A DNA stretch of 64,000 nucleotides from JAABVY01 sp964627935. GTDB taxonomy: Bacteria > Zixibacteria > MSB-5A5 > JAABVY01. The stretch spans positions 62,001 to 126,000 of the forward strand of contig CAZVLB010000002.1 in the NCBI GenBank assembly GCA_964627935.1, written 5' to 3'. The notes under the pieces are model-generated. The model was not told the DNA's origin. It did no database searches and saw nothing but the letters and a program-made list of their open reading frames with translations. Shown here in pieces: positions 16,877 through 24,374 of the stretch; the stretch's first letter is position 1; each line of letters opens with the position of its first letter. The position numbers and the translations under genes are program-made.

Positions 16877-18547
16877 ATGTTTGACAGAGAGGCAATAGCT
16901 GAGATAGAAGAGGCCAGAAGCAAATGGAAAGATGAAGCGGAAAGCCGCGCAATGAAAGACAGGAAATTCGTGACCATCTCATCCAAGCCGGTGGAATTTA
17001 TGGGTACGCCGGAGATGCTCGAGGATATGGATTATATGCGCGACCTGAATTTTCCCGGCCGGTATCCATATACACGCGGTGTTCATGCTTCCATGTATCG
17101 CGGCCGTCCCTGGACAATGCGTCAGTTCTCCGGCATGGGCACACCTCATCAGACAAACAAACGTTATCATTATCTGCTCAAACAGGGTCAGCATGGCCTT
17201 TCGGTGGCGTTTGATCTGCCCACATTAATGGGCTATGATTCGGATCATGAGCGCAGCCTGGGTGAGGTCGGCAAATGCGGTGTAGCAGTCGATACACTGG
17301 CAGATATGGAAATCATTTTCGATGGAATCGACCTGGGCCAGATTTCGACCTCGATGACTATTAATTCGCCGGCCAATGTGCTTCTTGCAATGTATATCGC
17401 AGTAGCCGAGAAGAAGGGCATATCCTCCGAGAAGCTGAGGGGCACGCTCCAGAATGATATCCTGAAAGAATATATCGCCCAGAAAGAATTTATTTACCCC
17501 CCTGAACCCTCGGTAAGGCTGATCGTCGATACGATTGAATTCTGCGCCGAAAAGGTGCCGCAGTGGAATACAATTTCGATCTCCGGCTATCATATCCGTG
17601 AGGCCGGCGCCACAGCCACCCAGGAACTGGCCTTTACATTGTCGGATGGTTTTACATATATCGAGGCGGCCATGGAGCGTGGACTGGATATCGATGATTT
17701 CGCGCCCAGGCTGTCATTCTTCTTCAATGCCCATTCCGACTTTTTTGAAGAGATTGCCAAGTATCGTGCGGCGCGGAGAATCTATGCCAGCAGGATGAAG
17801 GAAAAATACGGCGCCAAAAAAGAAAACAGCCTTAAACTAAGATTCCATACGCAGACAGCAGGATGTTCACTCACAGCTCAACAGCCGGAACTGAATATCG
17901 TGCGCACCGCGTATGAGGCCATGTCTGCCGTATTAGGCGGCACGCAGAGCCTGCATACGAATTCCATGGATGAAACCCTGGCGCTGCCATCCGATAAGGC
18001 CGCCTTGATTGCCCTCAGGACCCAGCAGGTGCTGGCCCATGAGACCGGCGTGATCAATACAGTCGATCCATTGGCAGGATCATATTTCGTGGAGGACCTG
18101 ACCAACAAGATCGAGAGCGAGGTTTTGAATTATTTCGATGAAATCGATAAACGCGGCGGCGTTTTAAAATGTATCGAGACCGGCTATTTCCAGCGTGAAA
18201 TCGCCAACTCGGCATACAAGTTCCAGAGGGAGATCGATAAGAAAGAGCGCATTATCGTAGGCGTCAATGGCTATGAACTCGAAGATGAAAAAATCGATAT
18301 CGATGTTTTGCGTATCGATGAGTCCGTGGCTGAGGATCAGATCGGCCGGCTGAAGAAAGTCAAGGATGAGCGCGATGAGGACATGGTCAGGCGCATGCTT
18401 GAAGAGCTAAAGAAGGTCGCCCAGACACCCAGCGGCAATACCATGCCGTCGATTATCGAGGCGGTCAAAGCCTATGCGACAATGGGCGAGATTTGCGATG
18501 TCTTCCGTGAAGTTTACGGCGAATATGTAGAAACGCCGGAAGTGTAG
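16877..18547 (+). CDS. icmA: Acyl-CoA mutase large subunit, isobutyryl-CoA mutase type
   Basis: The 556-residue protein is a B12-dependent acyl-CoA mutase catalytic subunit without a B12-binding domain. It has the substrate-barrel motifs YPYTRGVH (63-70), TLQNDILKEYI, SISGYHIREAGAT with the catalytic histidine, RFHTQTAG and LHTNSMDE. At the two positions that set substrate choice it has Phe84 and Gln202. Their spacing (118) equals that of Tyr89 and Arg207 in Propionibacterium methylmalonyl-CoA mutase. Phe and Gln at these places are characteristic of isobutyryl-CoA mutase, which interconverts isobutyryl- and n-butyryl-CoA. The small subunit is not in the window. GAGG precedes the ATG. Confidence 0.82.
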   Translation: MFDREAIAEIEEARSKWKDEAESRAMKDRKFVTISSKPVEFMGTPEMLEDMDYMRDLNFPGRYPYTRGVHASMYRGRPWTMRQFSGMGTPHQTNKRYHYLLKQGQHGLSVAFDLPTLMGYDSDHERSLGEVGKCGVAVDTLADMEIIFDGIDLGQISTSMTINSPANVLLAMYIAVAEKKGISSEKLRGTLQNDILKEYIAQKEFIYPPEPSVRLIVDTIEFCAEKVPQWNTISISGYHIREAGATATQELAFTLSDGFTYIEAAMERGLDIDDFAPRLSFFFNAHSDFFEEIAKYRAARRIYASRMKEKYGAKKENSLKLRFHTQTAGCSLTAQQPELNIVRTAYEAMSAVLGGTQSLHTNSMDETLALPSDKAALIALRTQQVLAHETGVINTVDPLAGSYFVEDLTNKIESEVLNYFDEIDKRGGVLKCIETGYFQREIANSAYKFQREIDKKERIIVGVNGYELEDEKIDIDVLRIDESVAEDQIGRLKKVKDERDEDMVRRMLEELKKVAQTPSGNTMPSIIEAVKAYATMGEICDVFREVYGEYVETPEV

Positions 18548-18720
18548 CGGATGCGAAATTTATAATGTCATTTAGAGATAAAAATACATGATTGGTTATG
18601 CAAAGCCCGCTCATGATCTTTTGGTAAATCATGAATAGCGTTTTTGTGTTAAGCTTCAGTCTCTCCGCATCAAGGTGGCAAATTTTAGTATATTATTTAC
18701 TGCTTTTAGGACATCGACCT

Positions 18721-18767
18721 GATGTTCTGAATAGGGTCGGCCGAACCGACTTATTTGAACATCTTTT
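18721..18767 (+). terminator. Probable terminator hairpin downstream of the mutase gene
   Basis: GATGTTC (18721-18727) pairs with GAACATC (18757-18763). Inside it GTCGG pairs with CCGAC around a CCGAA loop, and four T residues follow. It lies 170 bases after the mutase stop and just before the promoter of the next gene. The short T-run makes it a moderate case. The rest of 18548-18885 holds no gene. Confidence 0.5.
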
Positions 18768-18777
18768 AAGAAAGCCC

Positions 18778-18805
18778 TTGACTTCTGAATTCCAGTTATT
18801 ATAGA
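18778..18805 (+). promoter_or_regulatory. Sigma70-type promoter for the dockerin repeat protein
   Basis: TTGACT at 18778-18783 and TATAGA at 18800-18805 are separated by 16 bases. The start codon of the next gene is 80 bases downstream with a GGGAGG Shine-Dalgarno. Confidence 0.5.
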
Positions 18806-18885
18806 AGAGTAAATAGCTCTTGTATCGACTTCAACTGATACTACATCCGAATAAACACTTTTAATTTTTATGATGGGAGGAATTT

Positions 18886-21345
18886 ATGCGCCCAGTGTGT
18901 GTAATTTATTTGATAGTAGCAATAACCTGCCTATCAATTGGCCTTTCGGATCGCATCAATGCTAAATCTAATACTGATAAAGTGTTTACCATCGATGAGA
19001 ATAGCAGACCGATAGGAGATTTTCTAACAAGGGATGGTGAGTTTGATATTGAAGCAGCGCGTCATTCGGGTTTTGAAGGTCGGCTTGATTTTAATTCAAA
19101 TAAAGCTGTATTGAAAACAGCGGATGGCAATTGGAAACTTGTCTTGAATCAGGAAGAAAGCGCAACATCACACCCGGATGATATTTATTGGGATAACAGC
19201 TTGTCCAGCCCACAGGGGGTCTCAGGTGGCATAGTATTGACCGCGACAATATATAATGGCAATTTGATTATAGGAGGCTATTTTTCAAGGGCTGGAGGAG
19301 TTGATGTAAATAATATTGCATCCTGGGATGGCTCTTCATGGTCAACACTTGGCATGGGTATGGATACTACAGTTCATGCATTGACAGTGTACAACGGTCA
19401 ACTTGTAGCAGGAGGAGATTTTAAAAATGCTGGTGAAGCAAGTGCCAATTATATTGCCGCCTGGGATGACTCAAACTGGTCTGCTTTTGGAATGGGGATG
19501 GATAGCACAGTACGTTCATTGGCAGTATTCAATAATAAGTTGATTGCAGGTGGTGAATTTACTAATGCCGATGGTACAAATGTAAACTATATTTCCAGAT
19601 GGGACGGCTCATCCTGGGATTCTCTGGGGAGCGCCATGAATGGCCCCGTAAGGGCATTGGCAACTTATGATGGCCAGCTGATTGCAGGGGGAGTTTTTAC
19701 ATCAGCAGGAGGGAGCAACGCGAGGAGAATTGCAGCCTGGGATGGAACTCATTGGTCGCCCCTAAGTTCAGGATTTAACCTGTTTGTACATGCTCTGGAA
19801 GTACTTGACGGGGAGTTAATTGCAGGCGGAGAATTTACCAGTTTAACAAGCGGAGAATTGGTAAACCATGTTGCATCCTGGGATGGATCTTCATGGTCGC
19901 CACTTGGATCGGGTGTGGATAATGCTGTTTATTCTCTTGAAGCCTATAATAACAGTCTTATTGTCGGCGGTTTCTTTTCTTCTGCCGGGGGAAGTGGGAC
20001 AAATTATATTGCGGAATGGAATGGCGCAACGTGGTCTTCACTGGGTATAGGGACCAATATGCCTGTTTATGGATTAGCCGCCTACAATGGCAAGCTAATA
20101 GCAACGGGCATATTTACAGAAGCAGGCGGAATAAAAGCCGATCATGTGGCCGCATGGGACAGTACGGATTGGTTACCTGTGGGCAATGGAATAAACGGGG
20201 TGGTGCATGATATCGTGCTGTTTAATGGTGATTTGGTGGTTGCCGGGTATTTCCAGCATGCCGGAGGAGAATTGGCAAACAATATAGCTGCATGGAATGG
20301 GACTGATTGGTTTTCATTCGGAAGCGGATTGGATGATACAGTTTATGCTTTAGCCGTTTATGATGGCCAGCTAATTGCCGGAGGCGCATTCTCATTACCT
20401 CATGAAAATATAGCCCGCTGGGATGGCGCTAACTGGTTATCAGTTGGTAGTCGTCTGTTTTCAACAGTTAATGATCTTCTGGTATTTAATGGTAATTTAA
20501 TAAGTGCTGAAACGTCTCATATTTTATCTCGATTGGTTTGGTCCTGGGATGGATCTGATTGGTCTTCCTTTGGTGCTCTTAGGAATGGGGCGGTTCTGTG
20601 TTTGACTGAGTTTAATGGAAAATTATATGCAGGTGGACAGTTTGACCGTAATTTGGATTTTGAAGTGCTTAATCATATCGCTAAATGGGATGATTCAATC
20701 TGGTTGCCGCTTGGATCCGGAATTGACAGCACGGTATGGTCGTTAAAGGAATTTAACGGGATGCTCATTGCAGGTGGTAGTTTTTCTATGACCGGAAGTG
20801 TTTTGGCTGACAATATAGCAGGTTGGGATGGGGACAGTTGGTCTGCTTTGGGATCAGGTCTGGATAACAATGTCCACGATTTGGCTATATATAATGGCCG
20901 GTTGATAGCATCGGGTGAATTCATCCAAGCGGATATGAAGCATATCGCGGCCTGGGATGGCCTGGTATGGTCATCTCTGGGTAGCGGACTATCATATAGT
21001 GGAAGTGCGGTTGGCCTGGCACTGGAAAAATATAATAATGATCTGATTGTAGGTGGTGAATTCAATCAAGCCGGTACGAAGCATGCAGCGAATATTGCTT
21101 TATGGACAAAGCAAATTTACTTGTGCGGTGATGCGAACAGCGATATGAGTGTAAATGTGTCGGATGCAGTGCATGTTATTAATTATGTTTTTGTTGGCGG
21201 GCCAACTCCCATACCGATAGAATCGGCCGATTGCAATTGTGATGAAGATGTGAATGTATCTGATGCAGTATATATAATTAATGCGGTGTTTGCAGGAGGT
21301 AATGATCCCTGCGATTATGATGGGGATGGAAATCCTGACTGTTAA
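18886..21345 (+). CDS. Secreted repeat (propeller-like) protein with C-terminal dockerin-like domain
   Basis: The 819-residue protein has a signal peptide (about 1-27) and a short unique N-terminal part. Fourteen copies of a 40- to 48-residue repeat follow (about 105-745). Each repeat has an N-G-x-L-I-A-G-G-x-F strand, a spacer, then I-A-x-W-D-G-S-x-W and a Leu-Gly-Ser-Gly turn. The pattern suits a beta-propeller; fourteen units would make two seven-bladed propellers. The last 75 residues carry two DxNxDxxVNVSDAV calcium-loop repeats separated by a GGP linker, a dockerin type I-like module, ending in a DYDGDGNPDC motif. It is probably exported and cell-surface or extracellular. Its sequence looks richer in A/T than its neighbours. 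Confidence 0.85.
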   Translation: MRPVCVIYLIVAITCLSIGLSDRINAKSNTDKVFTIDENSRPIGDFLTRDGEFDIEAARHSGFEGRLDFNSNKAVLKTADGNWKLVLNQEESATSHPDDIYWDNSLSSPQGVSGGIVLTATIYNGNLIIGGYFSRAGGVDVNNIASWDGSSWSTLGMGMDTTVHALTVYNGQLVAGGDFKNAGEASANYIAAWDDSNWSAFGMGMDSTVRSLAVFNNKLIAGGEFTNADGTNVNYISRWDGSSWDSLGSAMNGPVRALATYDGQLIAGGVFTSAGGSNARRIAAWDGTHWSPLSSGFNLFVHALEVLDGELIAGGEFTSLTSGELVNHVASWDGSSWSPLGSGVDNAVYSLEAYNNSLIVGGFFSSAGGSGTNYIAEWNGATWSSLGIGTNMPVYGLAAYNGKLIATGIFTEAGGIKADHVAAWDSTDWLPVGNGINGVVHDIVLFNGDLVVAGYFQHAGGELANNIAAWNGTDWFSFGSGLDDTVYALAVYDGQLIAGGAFSLPHENIARWDGANWLSVGSRLFSTVNDLLVFNGNLISAETSHILSRLVWSWDGSDWSSFGALRNGAVLCLTEFNGKLYAGGQFDRNLDFEVLNHIAKWDDSIWLPLGSGIDSTVWSLKEFNGMLIAGGSFSMTGSVLADNIAGWDGDSWSALGSGLDNNVHDLAIYNGRLIASGEFIQADMKHIAAWDGLVWSSLGSGLSYSGSAVGLALEKYNNDLIVGGEFNQAGTKHAANIALWTKQIYLCGDANSDMSVNVSDAVHVINYVFVGGPTPIPIESADCNCDEDVNVSDAVYIINAVFAGGNDPCDYDGDGNPDC

Positions 21346-21363
21346 ACTAATTAATACCAAAAT

Positions 21364-21392
21364 GAGCGGGTTGAAACTGCCCGCTCTTTTTT
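21364..21392. terminator. Bidirectional terminator between convergent genes
   Basis: GAGCGGG (21364-21370) pairs with CCCGCTC (21380-21386), with six T on the plus strand to 21392. It lies between the dockerin protein and the leftward epimerase gene, whose stop is at 21391-21393. In the leftward direction the stem is followed by ATTTTG, a weaker T-run. Confidence 0.85.
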
Positions 21393-21795
21393 ATGCTTTC
21401 TGCTCTAATTCCACCAGAACACCCCCGGTTGTTTTGGGGTGCAGGAATGCTACCAGGTCGCCGGTTGCTCCACGTCGTGGCTTTTTGTCTATCAGCTGAA
21501 TGCCGTTTTCCTCGAGCTGTTTCAGCGCCAGTTCGATATCCTCCACCTCATAGCAGATATGATGAATCCCCTCGCCCTTTTTCTGCAGGAATTTATTGAT
21601 ATTGGCGTTTTCATCGAGTGGCTGAAGAAGCTCGATCTCATCCCGCCCGGCATGCAGGAAGATCACCTCGACACCCTGGTCCGGGACCTTGATTCGTTCG
21701 CCGACATTCATGCCGTAAGCATCACGATATAATTTCAGCGATTCATCGATATTGTAAACCGCAATTCCAATATGAGAGACTTTTTTAAGCATCAC
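21391..21795 (-). CDS. mce: Methylmalonyl-CoA epimerase
   Basis: The 134-residue protein is a VOC-fold (glyoxalase/epimerase) enzyme: KKVSHIGIAVYNIDES at the N-terminus with the first metal-binding histidine, DEIELLQPL with a second ligand, EGIHHICYEVEDIE with another histidine, and GVLVELEQ with the final glutamate. It interconverts (R)- and (S)-methylmalonyl-CoA. It is the last gene of the leftward carboxylase-mutase operon. Its start overlaps the end of the mutase gene by four bases (21792-21795), suggesting coupled translation. Confidence 0.95.
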   Translation of the reverse strand: MMLKKVSHIGIAVYNIDESLKLYRDAYGMNVGERIKVPDQGVEVIFLHAGRDEIELLQPLDENANINKFLQKKGEGIHHICYEVEDIELALKQLEENGIQLIDKKPRRGATGDLVAFLHPKTTGGVLVELEQKA

Positions 21796-23384
21796 AGTAT
21801 AACATTCTCCTTGTACTCGCCCCAGACCTCGCGCAATATGTCCGAAATTTCGCCCACGGTACAGTAAGCCTCGACCGCATCGATTATGATCGGCATCAGG
21901 TTTTCAGGTGTGGTGGCGGCCAGTTTTAATTTGGCCAGGATTTCGGCCACCTTTGTATTATCGCGTTCCGCCTTGACTTTGGTCAACCTGGAAATCTGTT
22001 GTTCCTGAAGTCCCGGATCGACTTTGAGGATTTTCTGGGGCTCTTCCTTTTCCGAAGCATATTTATTTACGCCGACCACGATTCGTTCCTGGCTTTCTAC
22101 CGCCTTCTGATAAGCATAAGCTGACTTCTGAATTTCGGTCTGATAGAATCCGGTATCGACAGCTTTCAATGCGCCGCCAATCTCTTCGATCTTTGCGATA
22201 TATTTTTCGGCCTCATCCTCGATACGATTGGTCAGATCCTCTACAAAATAGCTTCCGGCCAATGGATCGACCGTGTTTGTCACTCCGGATTCATGAGCGA
22301 TTATCTGCTGGATACGTAAAGCTGTCTGGGCGGTGTGTTCGGTTGGCAGACCGAGGGCCTCATCCTGCGAATTTGTGTGCAGTGACTGTGTTCCACCCAG
22401 CACCGCGGCCAGGGCTTCCAGCGTTGTGCGGATTGTATTGTTGTCCGGCTGCTGGGCAGTCAATGATGATCCGGCGGTCTGGGTATGAAAACGCAGCATC
22501 ATGGATTTGGGATTTTTGGCCCCGAAATTTTTCTTCATGATCTTCGCCCACAACCTTCGAGCGGCACGGAATTTGGCCACCTCCTCAAAGAAATCCTGAT
22601 GGCCATTAAAAAAGAATGACAACCTGGGTGCGAAGTCATCGATATCCAAACCGCGGTCGAGCGCATAGCTGACATAGGCCATAGCATTGGCAAGGGCAAA
22701 GGCCACCTCCTGCACCGCGGTACACCCGGCCTCGCGAATGTGATAGCCGGAAATTGAAATCGTATTGTAGCGCGGTAGATTATCTTTGGCATATTCGAAA
22801 ATATCGGCAATCAGCCTCATCGATGGCTGCGGGGGAAAGATATAGGTTCCGCGGGCAATATATTCTTTTAAGATGTCATTCTGGACTGTGCCGGTAATTT
22901 TTTCAGGCGGAACATTCTGTTTGCGTGCCACCGCGATATACATAGCCAGCAGTATCGAAGCGGTGGCATTGATTGTCATCGAGGTGGATACCTGGTCAAG
23001 TGGAATCTGGTCGAACAGGATTTCGAAATCCGCCAGTGAATCGATTGCCACACCGGTTTTGCCGACCTCGCCCGAGGCCATCTCATGGTCGGAATCATAG
23101 CCGATCTGCGTGGGCAGGTCGAATGCTACCGACAGCCCGCTCTGGCCGGCATCCAGAAGATAGCGGTAGCGCTGGTTGGATTCACGGGCGGTACCGAAAC
23201 CGGCGTACTGGCGCATGGTCCAGAAACGGCTGCGGTACATCTCGGAATAAATTCCGCGTGTAAATGGAAACTCGCCCGGCTCTCCCAGATGCTTATCAGG
23301 GGAGAAATTTGCCAGGTGATCCTTTTTGTATAGCCGATCGACTTTTAATCCGGAAATCGTTTTTTTGTCTTTTTTGTTTGTCAT
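21792..23384 (-). CDS. Methylmalonyl-CoA mutase large subunit
   Basis: The 530-residue protein is a B12-dependent mutase catalytic subunit with FPFTRGIY (39-46), TVQNDILKEYI, SISGYHIREAG, RFHTQTAG and LHTNSQDE. It has Tyr60 and Arg178, 118 residues apart, matching Tyr89 and Arg207 of true methylmalonyl-CoA mutase; Arg holds the substrate carboxylate. It lacks the C-terminal B12-binding domain, so a separate small subunit is needed. Only about 38 residues precede FPFTRG, fewer than usual. A stop codon (TGA, two codons upstream) prevents any longer start. The first 89 bases overlap the preceding membrane-protein gene. Confidence 0.93.
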   Translation of the reverse strand: MTNKKDKKTISGLKVDRLYKKDHLANFSPDKHLGEPGEFPFTRGIYSEMYRSRFWTMRQYAGFGTARESNQRYRYLLDAGQSGLSVAFDLPTQIGYDSDHEMASGEVGKTGVAIDSLADFEILFDQIPLDQVSTSMTINATASILLAMYIAVARKQNVPPEKITGTVQNDILKEYIARGTYIFPPQPSMRLIADIFEYAKDNLPRYNTISISGYHIREAGCTAVQEVAFALANAMAYVSYALDRGLDIDDFAPRLSFFFNGHQDFFEEVAKFRAARRLWAKIMKKNFGAKNPKSMMLRFHTQTAGSSLTAQQPDNNTIRTTLEALAAVLGGTQSLHTNSQDEALGLPTEHTAQTALRIQQIIAHESGVTNTVDPLAGSYFVEDLTNRIEDEAEKYIAKIEEIGGALKAVDTGFYQTEIQKSAYAYQKAVESQERIVVGVNKYASEKEEPQKILKVDPGLQEQQISRLTKVKAERDNTKVAEILAKLKLAATTPENLMPIIIDAVEAYCTVGEISDILREVWGEYKENVIL

Positions 23385-23868
23385 TTTTGCTCACTGCTTT
23401 GGACTTGAATTTACTTCCCAGTGAATATTTCAAAAACTTTTTCATCTCATCCGATTTGGCATACGAGGGATAATTCTTGATTTTCAGCCCCAGGGTTTCA
23501 TTACCGGAAAGATCGTTGATATAAAATTTCAGTTCCTTATTGTCCACATCCTCGACACGGATTATGCGTGAAAAGTCAATGCGAGTTTGCTTCTTGCTGG
23601 TTTCATACACAATCAATGAAGGATAGAGTCGGATTGCGCTGAAACCGAGGCTGCTGATGGTGAAGATCAGGATACCGAAATTGATTGCCAGCATGAGTGT
23701 GAACGCCGATATCAACTCGAACTCGCCGTCACCGAAAGGCGGAAGATCCTCGGAAATGTAGGCGAATACAAGGGCCACCAATGCCCCGGTCTGCGACAGC
23801 AGGGCCTTTTTGATATCGAAGCGGTATGTTATGCCCACACTCAGGCGGGTGAAATCACGAGAATTCAT
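23296..23868 (-). CDS. Small membrane protein inside the carboxylase-mutase operon
   Basis: The 190-residue protein has two membrane segments (about residues 25-45 and 53-78) and a cytoplasmic region with a PH-like pattern (LYPSLIVYETSKKQTRIDFSRI, IKNYPSYAKSDEMKKFL). A strongly basic tail ends it. I do not recognise the family. It starts four bases inside the end of the biotin carrier gene, and its last 89 bases overlap the mutase start. Either the overlap is genuine coupling or the basic tail results from a frameshift that removed an earlier stop. Its role beside the methylmalonyl pathway is unknown. Confidence 0.65.
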   Translation of the reverse strand: MNSRDFTRLSVGITYRFDIKKALLSQTGALVALVFAYISEDLPPFGDGEFELISAFTLMLAINFGILIFTISSLGFSAIRLYPSLIVYETSKKQTRIDFSRIIRVEDVDNKELKFYINDLSGNETLGLKIKNYPSYAKSDEMKKFLKYSLGSKFKSKAVSKNDKQKRQKNDFRIKSRSAIQKGSPGKFLP

Positions 23869-24371
23869 TCGAATATTACCAATATGGTATTTTTATCGAT
23901 TGATTGCCCTTCTTTGACCTTGACTTCCTTTATCTTGCCGTCAACACCGGATTTTAACTCATTTTCCATTTTCATGGCCTCGACGATTACCACGCTTTCG
24001 CCCTTCTTGACCTCATCGCCGACATCCTTGAGCACCCTGGTAACCAGACCCGGCATCGGGGCGGCAAGCTCTTTCATATCGGCGCCGCCCGGACCCATAC
24101 CGGCCACCTCGCGAATCCTGGCCAGGCGTTCATCCTCGGCATATACCGAAAACTCACGTCCATATATAAAAACAGAAAACTGGCCCTTTTGTTTGGCCAC
24201 CTCGACATCATAGGAATTATTATTCATCAAAAGTTGTATCTCGGAATTATCCGCACGAGTAAAAAACTGCGTTTCGACCGGTTTGCCATTCAATGAGACT
24301 TTGGGCGGATGAGTGGCCGGATTGATCGTGACCGTATATGTCTTGTCCAATATTTTTACCATGTAATCCAT
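23865..24371 (-). CDS. Biotin carboxyl carrier protein of an acyl-CoA carboxylase
   Basis: The 168-residue protein ends in a biotinyl domain (about 102-168) with APMPGLV and the biotinylation motif EAMKMEN (lysine 134), followed by GDEV-type turns and an ILVIFE end. The N-terminal 100 residues form a separate beta-rich segment of the kind found before the biotinyl domain in propionyl- and acetyl-CoA carboxylase carriers. The lysine carries biotin between carboxylase and transferase centres. Neighbours are the biotin carboxylase (4 bases upstream) and methylmalonyl-CoA genes, so propionyl-CoA is the likely substrate. The carboxyltransferase is not in the window. Confidence 0.93.
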   Translation of the reverse strand: MDYMVKILDKTYTVTINPATHPPKVSLNGKPVETQFFTRADNSEIQLLMNNNSYDVEVAKQKGQFSVFIYGREFSVYAEDERLARIREVAGMGPGGADMKELAAPMPGLVTRVLKDVGDEVKKGESVVIVEAMKMENELKSGVDGKIKEVKVKEGQSIDKNTILVIFE

Positions 24372-24374
24372 AGT

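Noticed and set aside
18886..21345. CRISPR-like or tandem DNA repeats
   Set aside because: The repetition is at the protein level with diverged codons, inside one open frame; spacer-repeat structure is absent.
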